The notes beneath the pieces are model-generated. The model was not told where the DNA came from, did no database searches, and saw nothing but the letters and a program-made list of their open reading frames with translations. Below are positions 1 to 6,109 of a stretch of 7,518 nucleotides of DNA, piece after piece. Source of the DNA: an uncultured Eubacteriales bacterium (GTDB taxonomy: Bacteria > Bacillota > Clostridia > Monoglobales > Monoglobaceae); contig URZD01000108.1 in NCBI GenBank assembly GCA_900552305.1, positions 1 through 7,518 on the forward strand. The letters are read 5' to 3'. How positions within the stretch are numbered: the stretch's first letter is position 1; every line of letters starts with the position of its first letter. The translations under genes were made by a program, and so were the position numbers.

Positions 1-965
1 CGCTTTTGCTCTGCGGCAACGGTCACCGCGTGACGGTTTGGTCGTACTCCGAAAGCGAGTGCGCCGACCTTAAAAAATACCGCGAAAACAAGCCGTATCT
101 TCCCGGTGTAAAAATTCCCGAGGAAATAGAGCTGACGTGCGACAAAAACGCCTGCCGCGACAAAGACCTTATCATTATCGCGACACCATCCCACGGCGTC
201 AGAGGTGTGGCGCACAGCATTGCCGCCCTTCTTCCGGAGGGTCGGATTGTACTCAATATTTCAAAGGGTATCGAGGAAAACACCTATCTTACCCTTTCTC
301 AGGTTTTGGCAGAGGAGCTGCCGCAGTGCCGCATTGCGGTAATGTCGGGGCCGAGCCATGCCGAGGAGGTTTCGCGCGGGCTGCCGACAACCAATGTTGT
401 CGCGGCAGACGATATTGAAACCGCACTTTATATTCAGGATGTTTTTATGAACTCATTCTTCAGAGTTTACACCAATGACGACATAACGGGCGTGGAGCTT
501 GGCGGCTCGCTCAAAAATGTAATTGCGCTCTGCTGCGGAATCCTTGACGGACTCGGCTGCGGCGACAACACAAAAGCGGCGCTTATGACGCGCGGACTTG
601 TGGAAATGACGCGGCTCGGCACGGCTATGGGAGCAAAACGCGAAACCTTTTCCGGACTTTCGGGCATGGGCGACCTTATTGTCACCTGTACCAGTATGCA
701 CTCGCGCAACCGCCGTGCGGGCATACTTATCGGCAAGGGTATGACTGCCGCCGAAGCGCAGAACGAGGTCAAAATGGTTGTCGAAGGCGTACGCACCTGC
801 CGCGCGGCAAAGGAGCTCGCCGACCGCATGGGCGTTGAAATGCCCATTGTCTCGGAAGCATATGAGGTACTTTTCGGCGGCAAAAAAGCTGTTGACGCAA
901 TCAGCAGCCTTATGGGACGTTCAAAAAAGCACGAAAGCGAAAACGACTTCCTGCATATAGTATAA
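1..965 (+). CDS. gpsA: Glycerol-3-phosphate dehydrogenase [NAD(P)+], 5'-truncated by window edge
   Basis: This is the cytoplasmic enzyme that reduces dihydroxyacetone phosphate to sn-glycerol-3-phosphate, the backbone for phospholipid synthesis. The frame is open from base 3; the TTG at 6 is an internal codon, because the reading starts inside the first Rossmann helix (LLLCGNGHRVTVW) and the GxGxWG loop that should precede it lies outside the window, so about 15-20 residues are missing. Family motifs are present in order: NISKGIE (Lys near base 264), SGPSHAEEV (348-374), GGSLKNV with the catalytic Lys at 513-515, GDNTKAALMTRG (561-596), and GMGDLIVTCTS followed by HSRNRR (substrate-binding Arg/Asn around 705-710). 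Catalytic roles are taken from knowledge of the GPD1/GpsA family. The C-terminus ends normally at TAA 963-965. The gene is followed after 72 bases by a flavin reductase gene on the same strand, with no clear terminator between them. Confidence 0.97.
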   Translation, partial: LLLCGNGHRVTVWSYSESECADLKKYRENKPYLPGVKIPEEIELTCDKNACRDKDLIIIATPSHGVRGVAHSIAALLPEGRIVLNISKGIEENTYLTLSQVLAEELPQCRIAVMSGPSHAEEVSRGLPTTNVVAADDIETALYIQDVFMNSFFRVYTNDDITGVELGGSLKNVIALCCGILDGLGCGDNTKAALMTRGLVEMTRLGTAMGAKRETFSGLSGMGDLIVTCTSMHSRNRRAGILIGKGMTAAEAQNEVKMVVEGVRTCRAAKELADRMGVEMPIVSEAYEVLFGGKKAVDAISSLMGRSKKHESENDFLHIV

Positions 966-983
966 CCAGGGTTTAAATTATTT

Positions 984-1013
984 TGCGGCAAAATCGTGTA
1001 ACGAGTCGCCGCA
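984..1013 (+). other. Possible leader hairpin upstream of flavin reductase gene
   Basis: In the 72-base gap after gpsA, TGCGGC (984-989) pairs with GCCGCA (1008-1013), and inside it TCGT (994-997) pairs with ACGA (1001-1004) around a three-base loop, with unpaired aaaa and gtc between the stems. No T-run follows, so it does not look like a standard intrinsic terminator. It could be an mRNA processing or stability element, or chance. The pairing is visible; any function is unknown. Confidence 0.3.
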
Positions 1014-1023
1014 CATTGAAAAA

Positions 1024-1028
1024 AGGAG
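1024..1028 (+). promoter_or_regulatory. Ribosome binding site of flavin reductase gene
   Basis: AGGAG lies 9 bases before the ATG at 1038. This supports translation starting there, even though the frame is later broken. Confidence 0.75.
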
Positions 1029-1037
1029 CTGCTTTTT

Positions 1038-1537
1038 ATGGAATTAACAATGGAACAATACGGAAAATACATCAAAAACGCCGCGCCGCACCTTTCGGCG
1101 GGGGCATTTCTTACCACAAAATCAAGCGGAAGGGTAAACACAATGACTATCGGGTGGGGTACCTTCGGCTTTCAGTGGGGAATGCCCACATTTGAAGCTA
1201 TGGTACGCGAGAGCCGTTTTTCAAAGGCTGCGATGGACAGCGAGGAAACCTTTACCGTCACCATTCCCTACGGCACGGATATGCGCTCAGCTATTGCGGA
1301 AAAATTTCCGGTCGTGACGAGGACAAAATCCAAAAATGCGGACTTGTGCTTTCCGAGGGAATGGCGTGTCCGACCCCCGCGGTTTCCTGTCACGGTCTTG
1401 TTATCGAGTGCAAAACGGTAATGCGGCTTGACATGAACTCCGACAACACCGCGCCGGAGGTGCTTGAAAGATGGTATAAAAGCGGCGACCTTCACACCAT
1501 GTATTACGGCAAGGTTCTTGCGGCATATGAAATATAG
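1038..1537 (+). pseudogene. Flavin reductase family protein (FMN-binding split barrel), one-base frameshift
   Basis: Two open frames join into one flavin reductase-like protein of about 166 residues. The first (1038-1285, 82 codons) carries the typical N-terminal half: AGAFLTTK, VNTMTIGWGTFGFQWG, then EETFTVTIPYGTDM. The second (1286-1537, 83 codons plus TAG) continues with LSYCGKISGRDEDKIQKCGL, which fits the family pattern FCGxKSGRDxDK, and ends MYYGKVLAAYEI. The switch needs one extra base between 1281 and 1286; without it the first frame runs into unrelated residues and stops at 1421. Proteins of this family bind FMN and reduce flavin or act as small oxidoreductases; the substrate here is unknown. 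No slippery heptamer sits at the junction, so programmed frameshifting is unlikely. It is either a recent pseudogene or a sequence error; the second half shows no other damage. The family assignment is by motif recognition. Confidence 0.82.
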
Positions 1538-1566
1538 GTTGAATATTTAAAAATTTTGATTATTCT

Positions 1567-1605
1567 AAAAATGCAGGCGCGGTATAAAACCGTGTCTGCA
1601 TTTTT
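1567..1605. terminator. Bidirectional intrinsic terminator between convergent genes
   Basis: Bases 1567-1582 pair with 1590-1605 in a 16-bp stem with two G-T wobbles (1577, 1579) and a seven-base loop (TATAAAA). The outer five pairs are A-T, so a T-run ends the stem on either strand. It lies 29 bases after the flavin reductase stop. On the minus strand it is the second hairpin reached after the SGNH hydrolase stop. Confidence 0.85.
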
Positions 1606-1613
1606 CACGCATT

Positions 1614-1646
1614 AACAGCCGCCCGCATTTTCGGGCGGCTGTTTTG
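1614..1646. terminator. Strong GC-rich hairpin terminator after SGNH hydrolase gene
   Basis: Bases 1614-1625 pair with 1632-1643 in a perfect 12-bp stem with a CATTTT loop. It is followed by TTTT on the plus strand. On the minus strand it begins 10 bases past the hydrolase stop but is followed by only a short T run (GTTAAT), so it probably works together with the neighbouring hairpin at 1567-1605. Confidence 0.75.
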
Positions 1647-1653
1647 TATACTC

Positions 1654-2682
1654 TTATAAAATCTTTGCCAAAACGTCGCCGATTTTTTCAGCCATAAACC
1701 AAAAACCGAGATCTGTCGGGTGGCAGCCGTCAACCGTGCAGTCGCAATTTGGGAACAGTGTAAAACCGTCGATACAGTACACATTGTTATCACCGTTTTT
1801 CACAGCGTTATTGTATGTGTCAAAAATTATCCGCCGCCGCTCCTCCGCTTCAGAAATTCTGTCGCTGTGCTGACTCAGCATGATTATAGGCAAATTCGGG
1901 TTTGCCTCGCGAACAATTTTGAAAAATTTTTCATGCGTTTTTCTCAAATGCTCCGCGTTCGGAGCATTATAATCATAGTCAAAAACAAACGCGCACATTT
2001 CAAGACCCGCGATATACTCCGCCATTTCCGTTTCGCCCAGTGCCGAGCCTGAAAAACCGAGATTTATGTTCGGTATGCCGAGCCTTCGCGAAATAATTGC
2101 CTGATAGCACATTCCCGGTCGGGATGTGCAGCCGCCCTGGGTAATCGATGAGCCGTAATAAACAATCGGCTTATCCGACCTGTAGGGGTTAAAACTCTTG
2201 CACTCCGAGCCATTGTCCAAACCTACATATAAATTTGTTACGCCGTTATACAGCGGAAAGTTTATTGTTAGCCCCCGCATTGACATATCCGGAAAGTTGA
2301 TTACGCTTTCATAGCCGTCCGTCATATCGGTCGGTGGAACAAATGTTCCCCAATACTCGCCGTCCGCGTACAAGTCAAATCCGTGCGTTCCCGTTGCCGG
2401 CATATGCGAAAAATTTGTAACAGCCGCCATCTCACACCTTATCGCAACCCGTTTTGAATTAGTTCTGAAATGTACGCAGCCGCCCGCCGTATGTCCGTGG
2501 AGTGAATAAACGCCGTCGCTTACCGTTTTCGCAACCTCCTTCGGCAGCCTTTGAAACTCCGTATCATGCGTCACGCCGTAAATTCCGAACGGCTCGGAAC
2601 AAACGTCAAAAAAGCGCATTCCGTCCCTTTCTGCTATCGGCTTTACCGCAAGGTTTTTGTCTATTTCATCAATTTTTTTCAT
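1654..2682 (-). CDS. SGNH/GDSL-type hydrolase with N-terminal GxDLY-type domain
   Basis: The protein has 342 residues. The N-terminal half (about 25-165) is beta-rich and contains GFDLY at 101-105, the hallmark of the GxDLY domain that precedes SGNH esterase domains in some Bacteroidota and Bacillota proteins. The C-terminal half (172-342) is the hydrolase: block I YYGSSITQGG with probable nucleophile Ser179, block II NLGFSGSALGE (207-217, oxyanion Gly212), a divergent block III FDYDYNAPN (234-242), and block V DGCHP with Asp318 and His321. Such enzymes act as esterases, often on acyl or acetyl groups of carbohydrates; the substrate here is not known. I see no signal peptide or membrane segment, so it should be cytoplasmic. 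The start ATG has AAGAGG 7 bases upstream (2690-2695). It starts 21 bases after the gatB stop and is probably the last gene of the gat operon. Confidence 0.9.
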   Translation of the reverse strand: MKKIDEIDKNLAVKPIAERDGMRFFDVCSEPFGIYGVTHDTEFQRLPKEVAKTVSDGVYSLHGHTAGGCVHFRTNSKRVAIRCEMAAVTNFSHMPATGTHGFDLYADGEYWGTFVPPTDMTDGYESVINFPDMSMRGLTINFPLYNGVTNLYVGLDNGSECKSFNPYRSDKPIVYYGSSITQGGCTSRPGMCYQAIISRRLGIPNINLGFSGSALGETEMAEYIAGLEMCAFVFDYDYNAPNAEHLRKTHEKFFKIVREANPNLPIIMLSQHSDRISEAEERRRIIFDTYNNAVKNGDNNVYCIDGFTLFPNCDCTVDGCHPTDLGFWFMAEKIGDVLAKIL

Positions 2683-2703
2683 TTGTCTACCTCTTATAGC
2701 AGT

Positions 2704-4128
2704 CTAAAGCTCCGCAAATTTCTTTTCAAGATATGCCTTTACCGACATCGGCGTCGCCTTGCCCTTCAACGCTCTGTTTGCCTGTCCCATAAAGAATCCG
2801 AAAACATTCGTCTTTCCGTTTTTGTAGTCCTCGATAAGGTCCGGACGTTCCTCAAACAACCTGTTGACAACCTCCGCAATCGCGTTCGTGTCCTCAACCA
2901 CTATAAACCCGTTTTTCTTTGCAATCTCGGTCGGGTCGCCGCCCTCCTCAAACATTATGCGGATTATGGTCTTTGCATCGTTTCGGTTGACGGTGTTTTT
3001 GTCCGCCATTTCGACCGTTTTTGCAAAATCTGCCGCGCTGAACGGAATCTCCTCGCTGTCCGAATCCTTAACACGGCGCAGAATCTCTGTCTGGAGCATA
3101 TTCGACACGCTCTTATATTCCGGATATACGCTTACCGTCTCGTCATAGAAATCGGAAATATACTTTTCAAGCGTCAGTACCCTTGCGTCCTCTTCGGTCA
3201 GATGATACTCGTTTACATACTTCTCCGCCCTCTGGTGCGGGAGCAGGGGTATCTCCGCGCGGATTCCTTCAATGTCGTCCTCGGTAAAGGTTATCGCGAG
3301 AACGTCCGGCTCCGGGAAGTAGCGGTAATCGTTCGCGTTCTCCTTGCTGCGCATGGAGCTTGTCGTTCCCGTCATATCGTCAAAACGTCTTGTTTCCTGC
3401 TCAACTCTGCCGCCGCCGTTTACAATCTCCGTCTGTCTTTCAACCTCGTATTCAATCGCACGCTGAATTGCACGGAAGGAGTTAAGGTTTTTAATCTCCG
3501 CTCTTTCGCCGAGGACATCGCTGCCCTGCTCCTTTATCGAAATATTAACGTCCGCACGGATTGAGCCTTCCTGCATCTTCGCGTCGCAGACATTAAGATA
3601 TTTAAGGTAAAGTCCGACCTTGGACACAAACTCCGCAGCCTCCTCCGGCGATTTCATATCCGGCTCGGTTACAATCTCGATAAGCGGAACGCTGCAGCGG
3701 TTGTAGTCCGCCCAGCTCTGTCCGTGATAATCGTCATGGAGCAGCTTGCCCGCGTCCTCCTCCAAATGTATGCGGTTGATTCTTACCGTAGTACCTGTCG
3801 AAAGTTCCACCTTGCCGTTTATGCAAAGCGGAAGGTCAAGCTGTGAAATCTGATATGCCTTGGGCAAATCCGGGTAAAAATAGTTCTTTCTGTCAAACCG
3901 CGAATAACGGTTGATGTCGCAGCCGAACGCCAGTCCCGCACGCACCGCATACTCAACGGCGGCGCGGTTTATTATCGGCAGCGCGCCCGGCTGACCTGTG
4001 CAGACGGGGCATATATGCGTGTTAGGGTCGCCGCCGAACTCAGCGCTGCAGGTACAGAAAACCTTTGTCTGTGTTGAAAGCTCGGCATGGATTTCCAGAC
4101 CGATAACCGTATCATAAGTCTTATTCAT
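2704..4128 (-). CDS. gatB: Asp/Glu-tRNA amidotransferase subunit B
   Basis: GatB is the tRNA-binding and kinase subunit of GatCAB. It phosphorylates the misacylated Glu-tRNA(Gln) (or Asp-tRNA(Asn)), which is then amidated with ammonia from GatA. The length is 474 residues, normal for the family. Visible signatures are VIGLEIHAEL (8-17), RKNYFYPDLPKAYQISQ (80-96), VPLIEIVTEPD, and NDYRYFPEPDV. The four cysteines FCTC (25, 27) and CPVC (40, 43) match a cysteine cluster seen in many GatBs that may hold zinc. The C-terminus is the YqeY-like tRNA-binding domain and ends GKATPMSVKAYLEKKFAEL. I start it at the ATG at 4128 rather than a TTG three codons upstream (4137), because AAGGAGG at 4139-4145 lies 10 bases before the ATG and only one base from the TTG. 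It is the third gene of gatCAB. Confidence 0.97.
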   Translation of the reverse strand: MNKTYDTVIGLEIHAELSTQTKVFCTCSAEFGGDPNTHICPVCTGQPGALPIINRAAVEYAVRAGLAFGCDINRYSRFDRKNYFYPDLPKAYQISQLDLPLCINGKVELSTGTTVRINRIHLEEDAGKLLHDDYHGQSWADYNRCSVPLIEIVTEPDMKSPEEAAEFVSKVGLYLKYLNVCDAKMQEGSIRADVNISIKEQGSDVLGERAEIKNLNSFRAIQRAIEYEVERQTEIVNGGGRVEQETRRFDDMTGTTSSMRSKENANDYRYFPEPDVLAITFTEDDIEGIRAEIPLLPHQRAEKYVNEYHLTEEDARVLTLEKYISDFYDETVSVYPEYKSVSNMLQTEILRRVKDSDSEEIPFSAADFAKTVEMADKNTVNRNDAKTIIRIMFEEGGDPTEIAKKNGFIVVEDTNAIAEVVNRLFEERPDLIEDYKNGKTNVFGFFMGQANRALKGKATPMSVKAYLEKKFAEL

Positions 4129-4138
4129 TTCTGTCAAT

Positions 4139-4145
4139 CCTCCTT
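4139..4145 (-). promoter_or_regulatory. Ribosome binding site of gatB
   Basis: Read on the minus strand, AAGGAGG lies 10 bases before the ATG at 4128 and decides that start over the TTG at 4137. It overlaps the TAA (4144-4146) that would end gatA in its frame-corrected form, a typical arrangement for coupled operon genes. Confidence 0.85.
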
Positions 4146-4233
4146 ATACATTTGCCTGCGGGCGCTTGTGCTGTCTTTCAAAGCAGTCGGCAAGCTGAAT
4201 CACCCGTGCATCGTCAAACCTGTTTGCGGAAAT
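4144..4233 (-). other. gatA: Displaced C-terminal coding end of gatA (shifted frame)
   Basis: Read from 4233 down to TAA at 4144-4146, this stretch encodes 29 residues (ISANRFDDARV... ending RPQANV). They fit the end of GatA proteins, where a glycine/phenylalanine/aspartate segment is followed by a helix and a short basic tail. It is out of frame with the main gatA frame. Adding one base at about 4234-4235, for example making CAG (Gln), joins it to MPIGF and gives a 477-residue GatA with a 15-base gap to gatB. Confidence 0.85.
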
Positions 4234-5576
4234 CGAAAGCCTATCGGCATACCTTTACCGTTTACAACGCACGGAACCGAAATTGAAGGAATACCGCCGA
4301 TATTTGCCGTAACCGTACAAATGTCCGCAAGATACATTTTTACCGGGTCGTCTATATTTTCGTTGCACTTATACGCAACCGTCGGTGTTGTCGGTGTCAG
4401 TATAACGTCGCACTTATCAAAAATCGCGTCATATTCGCGCTTTATCTGCTGTCTTACCGCCATAGCCTTTTTGTAATATGCGTCATAATACCCGCTTGAA
4501 AGCGCGTATGTTCCGAGAAGGATTCTGCGTTTTACCTCACGCCCGAAGCCTTCGCTCCTTGATTTTCTGATAAGCTCATCATACGATTCGGGGTTTTCGG
4601 TACGGTAGCCGTACTTCACGCCGTCATACCTCGAAAGATTGGAGCTTGCCTCCGCACACGCAAGCAGATAGTACGCCGAAACCGCAAACCTAAGCGACGG
4701 CATGGAAACGTCAATCAGCTCCGCACCCTGATTTTTATAAAATTCCGCCGCCTTCATAACCGAGTCCTTTACCTCGGCATCGATACCTTCGCCGAAAAAC
4801 TCCTTGGGAATACCGATTTTTGTACCGCGTATATCCTCGCCTATCAGCGAATTAAAGTCTATGCTGTGCTTTCTTGCGGTCTGGTCGTGAACATCCGCGC
4901 CGCTGATTGCGTTCAGTATAATTCCGCAGTCCTCGGCAGAGTTTGCAAGCGGTCCTATCTGGTCAAGCGAGCTGCCGAATGCCGCAAGTCCGTAACGCGA
5001 AACCGTGCCGTAGGTAGGCTTCATTCCCGTAATGCCGCAGAATGCCGCCGGCTGACGTATAGAGCCGCCCGTGTCAGAGCCGAGCGCCGCCGCACACAGC
5101 TCCGCCGCAACAGCCGCCGCACTTCCTCCCGACGAGCCGCCGGGTACGCACTCCGTATCAAACGGATTTTTCGGTTTTTCTATTGCCGAGGTCTGTGACG
5201 AGCCGCCCATCGCAAATTCGTCCATTGACGTTTTGCCGAGCATTACCGCGCCCTCCGCATTGAGTTTTTCGATAACCGTAGCGTTATACGGCGGTACGTA
5301 ATTCTCCAGAATTTTTGAAGAACAGGTTGTCCGCACGCCGCGCGTACAGATATTGTCCTTTATTGCCAGGGGAATACCCGTGAGCGGCGCGGCATCTCCC
5401 TCCGCAATTTTTTTGTCCGCCCTTTCGGCGTCCTCCAATGCTCTTTCCGCACAGACCGTGTTGAATGCGCCGAGAGCCGCGTTATCTTCGATTTTTTTCA
5501 GGTATTCGCGCGTAAGCTCAACCGCGGAGACCTGTTTTTCATCAAGTTTTTTTCTCAGTTCCGAAATTTTCATCAT
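4200..5576 (-). CDS. gatA: Asp/Glu-tRNA amidotransferase subunit A, C-terminus altered by frameshift
   Basis: GatA is the glutaminase subunit of GatCAB: it releases ammonia from glutamine for tRNA-dependent amidation. The frame as given encodes 458 residues. The amidase-signature catalytic triad is visible: Lys73 in PLAIKDN, cis-Ser148 in PGGSSGGSAA and nucleophile Ser172 in DTGGSIRQPA; their 75- and 24-residue spacings match known GatA enzymes. After Phe447 (MPIGF) the sequence leaves the family pattern, ends in 11 unrelated residues and stops at 4200. The genuine tail continues in another frame to 4144. A single missing base near 4234-4235 explains this; the corrected protein would be 477 residues. 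As all catalytic parts are intact the enzyme might still fold, but a sequence error is the more economical reading. GAGGAG (5584-5589) lies 7 bases before the ATG at 5576; a second ATG follows directly. gatC ends 21 bases upstream. Confidence 0.96.
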   Translation of the reverse strand: MMKISELRKKLDEKQVSAVELTREYLKKIEDNAALGAFNTVCAERALEDAERADKKIAEGDAAPLTGIPLAIKDNICTRGVRTTCSSKILENYVPPYNATVIEKLNAEGAVMLGKTSMDEFAMGGSSQTSAIEKPKNPFDTECVPGGSSGGSAAAVAAELCAAALGSDTGGSIRQPAAFCGITGMKPTYGTVSRYGLAAFGSSLDQIGPLANSAEDCGIILNAISGADVHDQTARKHSIDFNSLIGEDIRGTKIGIPKEFFGEGIDAEVKDSVMKAAEFYKNQGAELIDVSMPSLRFAVSAYYLLACAEASSNLSRYDGVKYGYRTENPESYDELIRKSRSEGFGREVKRRILLGTYALSSGYYDAYYKKAMAVRQQIKREYDAIFDKCDVILTPTTPTVAYKCNENIDDPVKMYLADICTVTANIGGIPSISVPCVVNGKGMPIGFRFPQTGLTMHG

Positions 5577-5583
5577 AATGTAA

Positions 5584-5589
5584 CTCCTC
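5584..5589 (-). promoter_or_regulatory. Ribosome binding site of gatA
   Basis: GAGGAG on the minus strand is 7 bases before the first of two adjacent ATG codons (5576 and 5573), which favours the first. Confidence 0.7.
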
Positions 5590-5597
5590 GCGCCTCC

Positions 5598-5882
5598 TTA
5601 GTCAACTACCTTGGGTACAACAAACCGATGCTCGATTACCTCGGGTCCGTTTTCGACAATACCGTCCATATTGTCAAACTCCGTCACCTTATCATCCCTG
5701 AGCGATGAAAACGGAACAGCGTTTGACATATCCTTCATTTCATATTCAAAATCCGATTCGCCTATGGTGTCCATAAGCTCAATTATATCCGTCATTTCCT
5801 TTCCGTATGACTCCAGCTCATCATCGGAGATATAGAGCCTTGAAAGGTCGCAGAGCAGCTTAAGCTCATCATGCGTTATCAT
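5598..5882 (-). CDS. gatC: Asp/Glu-tRNA amidotransferase subunit C
   Basis: GatC is the small subunit that wraps around GatA and holds it to GatB. The protein is 94 residues, normal for the family (about 95-100). It starts MITHDELKLLCDLSRLYIS, matching the N-terminal helix of GatC (usually VxxLAxLARLxLs), has an acidic central part, a LRDDKVT segment (61-67) where the family has LRxDxV, and ends FVVPKVVD, matching the conserved xFKVPxVIE end. The open frame extends 32 codons further upstream to 5978, but AAGGGGG (5891-5897) lies 8 bases before the ATG at 5882, and the upstream residues do not resemble GatC and overlap the predicted promoter. It is the first gene of the operon gatC-gatA-gatB-SGNH hydrolase. 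Confidence 0.95.
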   Translation of the reverse strand: MITHDELKLLCDLSRLYISDDELESYGKEMTDIIELMDTIGESDFEYEMKDMSNAVPFSSLRDDKVTEFDNMDGIVENGPEVIEHRFVVPKVVD

Positions 5883-5890
5883 TATTCTGA

Positions 5891-5897
5891 CCCCCTT
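5891..5897 (-). promoter_or_regulatory. Ribosome binding site of gatC
   Basis: AAGGGGG on the minus strand is 8 bases before the ATG at 5882. It sets the gatC start and argues against the longer open frame. Confidence 0.75.
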
Positions 5898-5914
5898 AAT
5901 TAAAAGTACATTAT

Positions 5915-5943
5915 ATTTTAACATTTTTTTCTTTATTTTGCAA
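5915..5943 (-). promoter_or_regulatory. Probable sigma-A promoter of the gatCAB operon
   Basis: On the minus strand, TTGCAA (5938-5943; 4 of 6 match to TTGACA) is followed after 17 bases by TAAAAT (5915-5920; 5 of 6 match to TATAAT). An overlapping TATAAT at 5910-5915 is another possible -10 but has no good -35 at normal spacing. Transcription would start about 25 bases before the gatC ATG. Confidence 0.55.
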
Positions 5944-5998
5944 CCGAAAAACGCGCATTTATTCAAATATTTTCGCATAAATGCCGCAAAAAAGCGGC

Positions 5999-6063
5999 AA
6001 AAAGAAAAAAATAAAAAAATTTTTAAAATTTTTGCAACCTTTTCGGGTCTTAAAAAGTATTAT
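5999..6063 (+). promoter_or_regulatory. A/T-tract region and possible promoter of the stalk-domain gene
   Basis: The stretch 5999-6034 is almost only A and T, with runs of A followed by runs of T, as in curved DNA or an UP element. Downstream, TTGCAA (6032-6037) and TATTAT (6058-6063) could be -35 and -10 boxes, but the 20-base spacing is longer than usual, so the exact promoter is uncertain. The gene diverges from gatC, so a promoter must lie somewhere in 5883-6109. Confidence 0.35.
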
Positions 6064-6109
6064 AGGTGAAAAAACAAATTACACATTACTTGAAAGGATG
6101 ACGATTAGT

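Noticed and set aside
467..1141. A 224-codon minus-strand frame opposite gpsA
   Set aside because: gpsA motifs fix the coding strand here; the minus frame is low complexity, Ser/Pro-rich and unlike any protein I know.
1275..1300. Programmed -1 ribosomal frameshifting in the flavin reductase gene
   Set aside because: There is no X XXY YYZ slippery site in the right phase at the junction and flavin reductases are not known to use recoding.
2551..3564. A 337-codon open frame on the plus strand opposite gatB and the hydrolase
   Set aside because: It lies antisense to well supported genes, has no recognisable domain or ribosome binding site, and its composition mirrors the codon bias of the opposite strand.
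4225..4240. Programmed frameshifting at the end of gatA
   Set aside because: No slippery sequence is in phase around TTT CGA TTT, and GatA is not known to use recoding; one missing base explains it.
5883..5978. A 32-codon N-terminal extension of gatC
   Set aside because: The extension is not GatC-like, covers the predicted promoter, and a good ribosome binding site marks the ATG at 5882.
5982..5999. The hairpin TGCCGC/GCGGCA with an A6 loop as a terminator
   Set aside because: The stem is only 6 pairs and has no T-run after it on either strand; it also lies upstream of both divergent genes, where no terminator is needed.
5981..6109. A 43-codon N-terminal extension of the stalk-domain protein
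   Set aside because: It is a lysine-rich translation of A-tract DNA that would place the signal peptide in the interior; the signal peptide starts cleanly at 6110.
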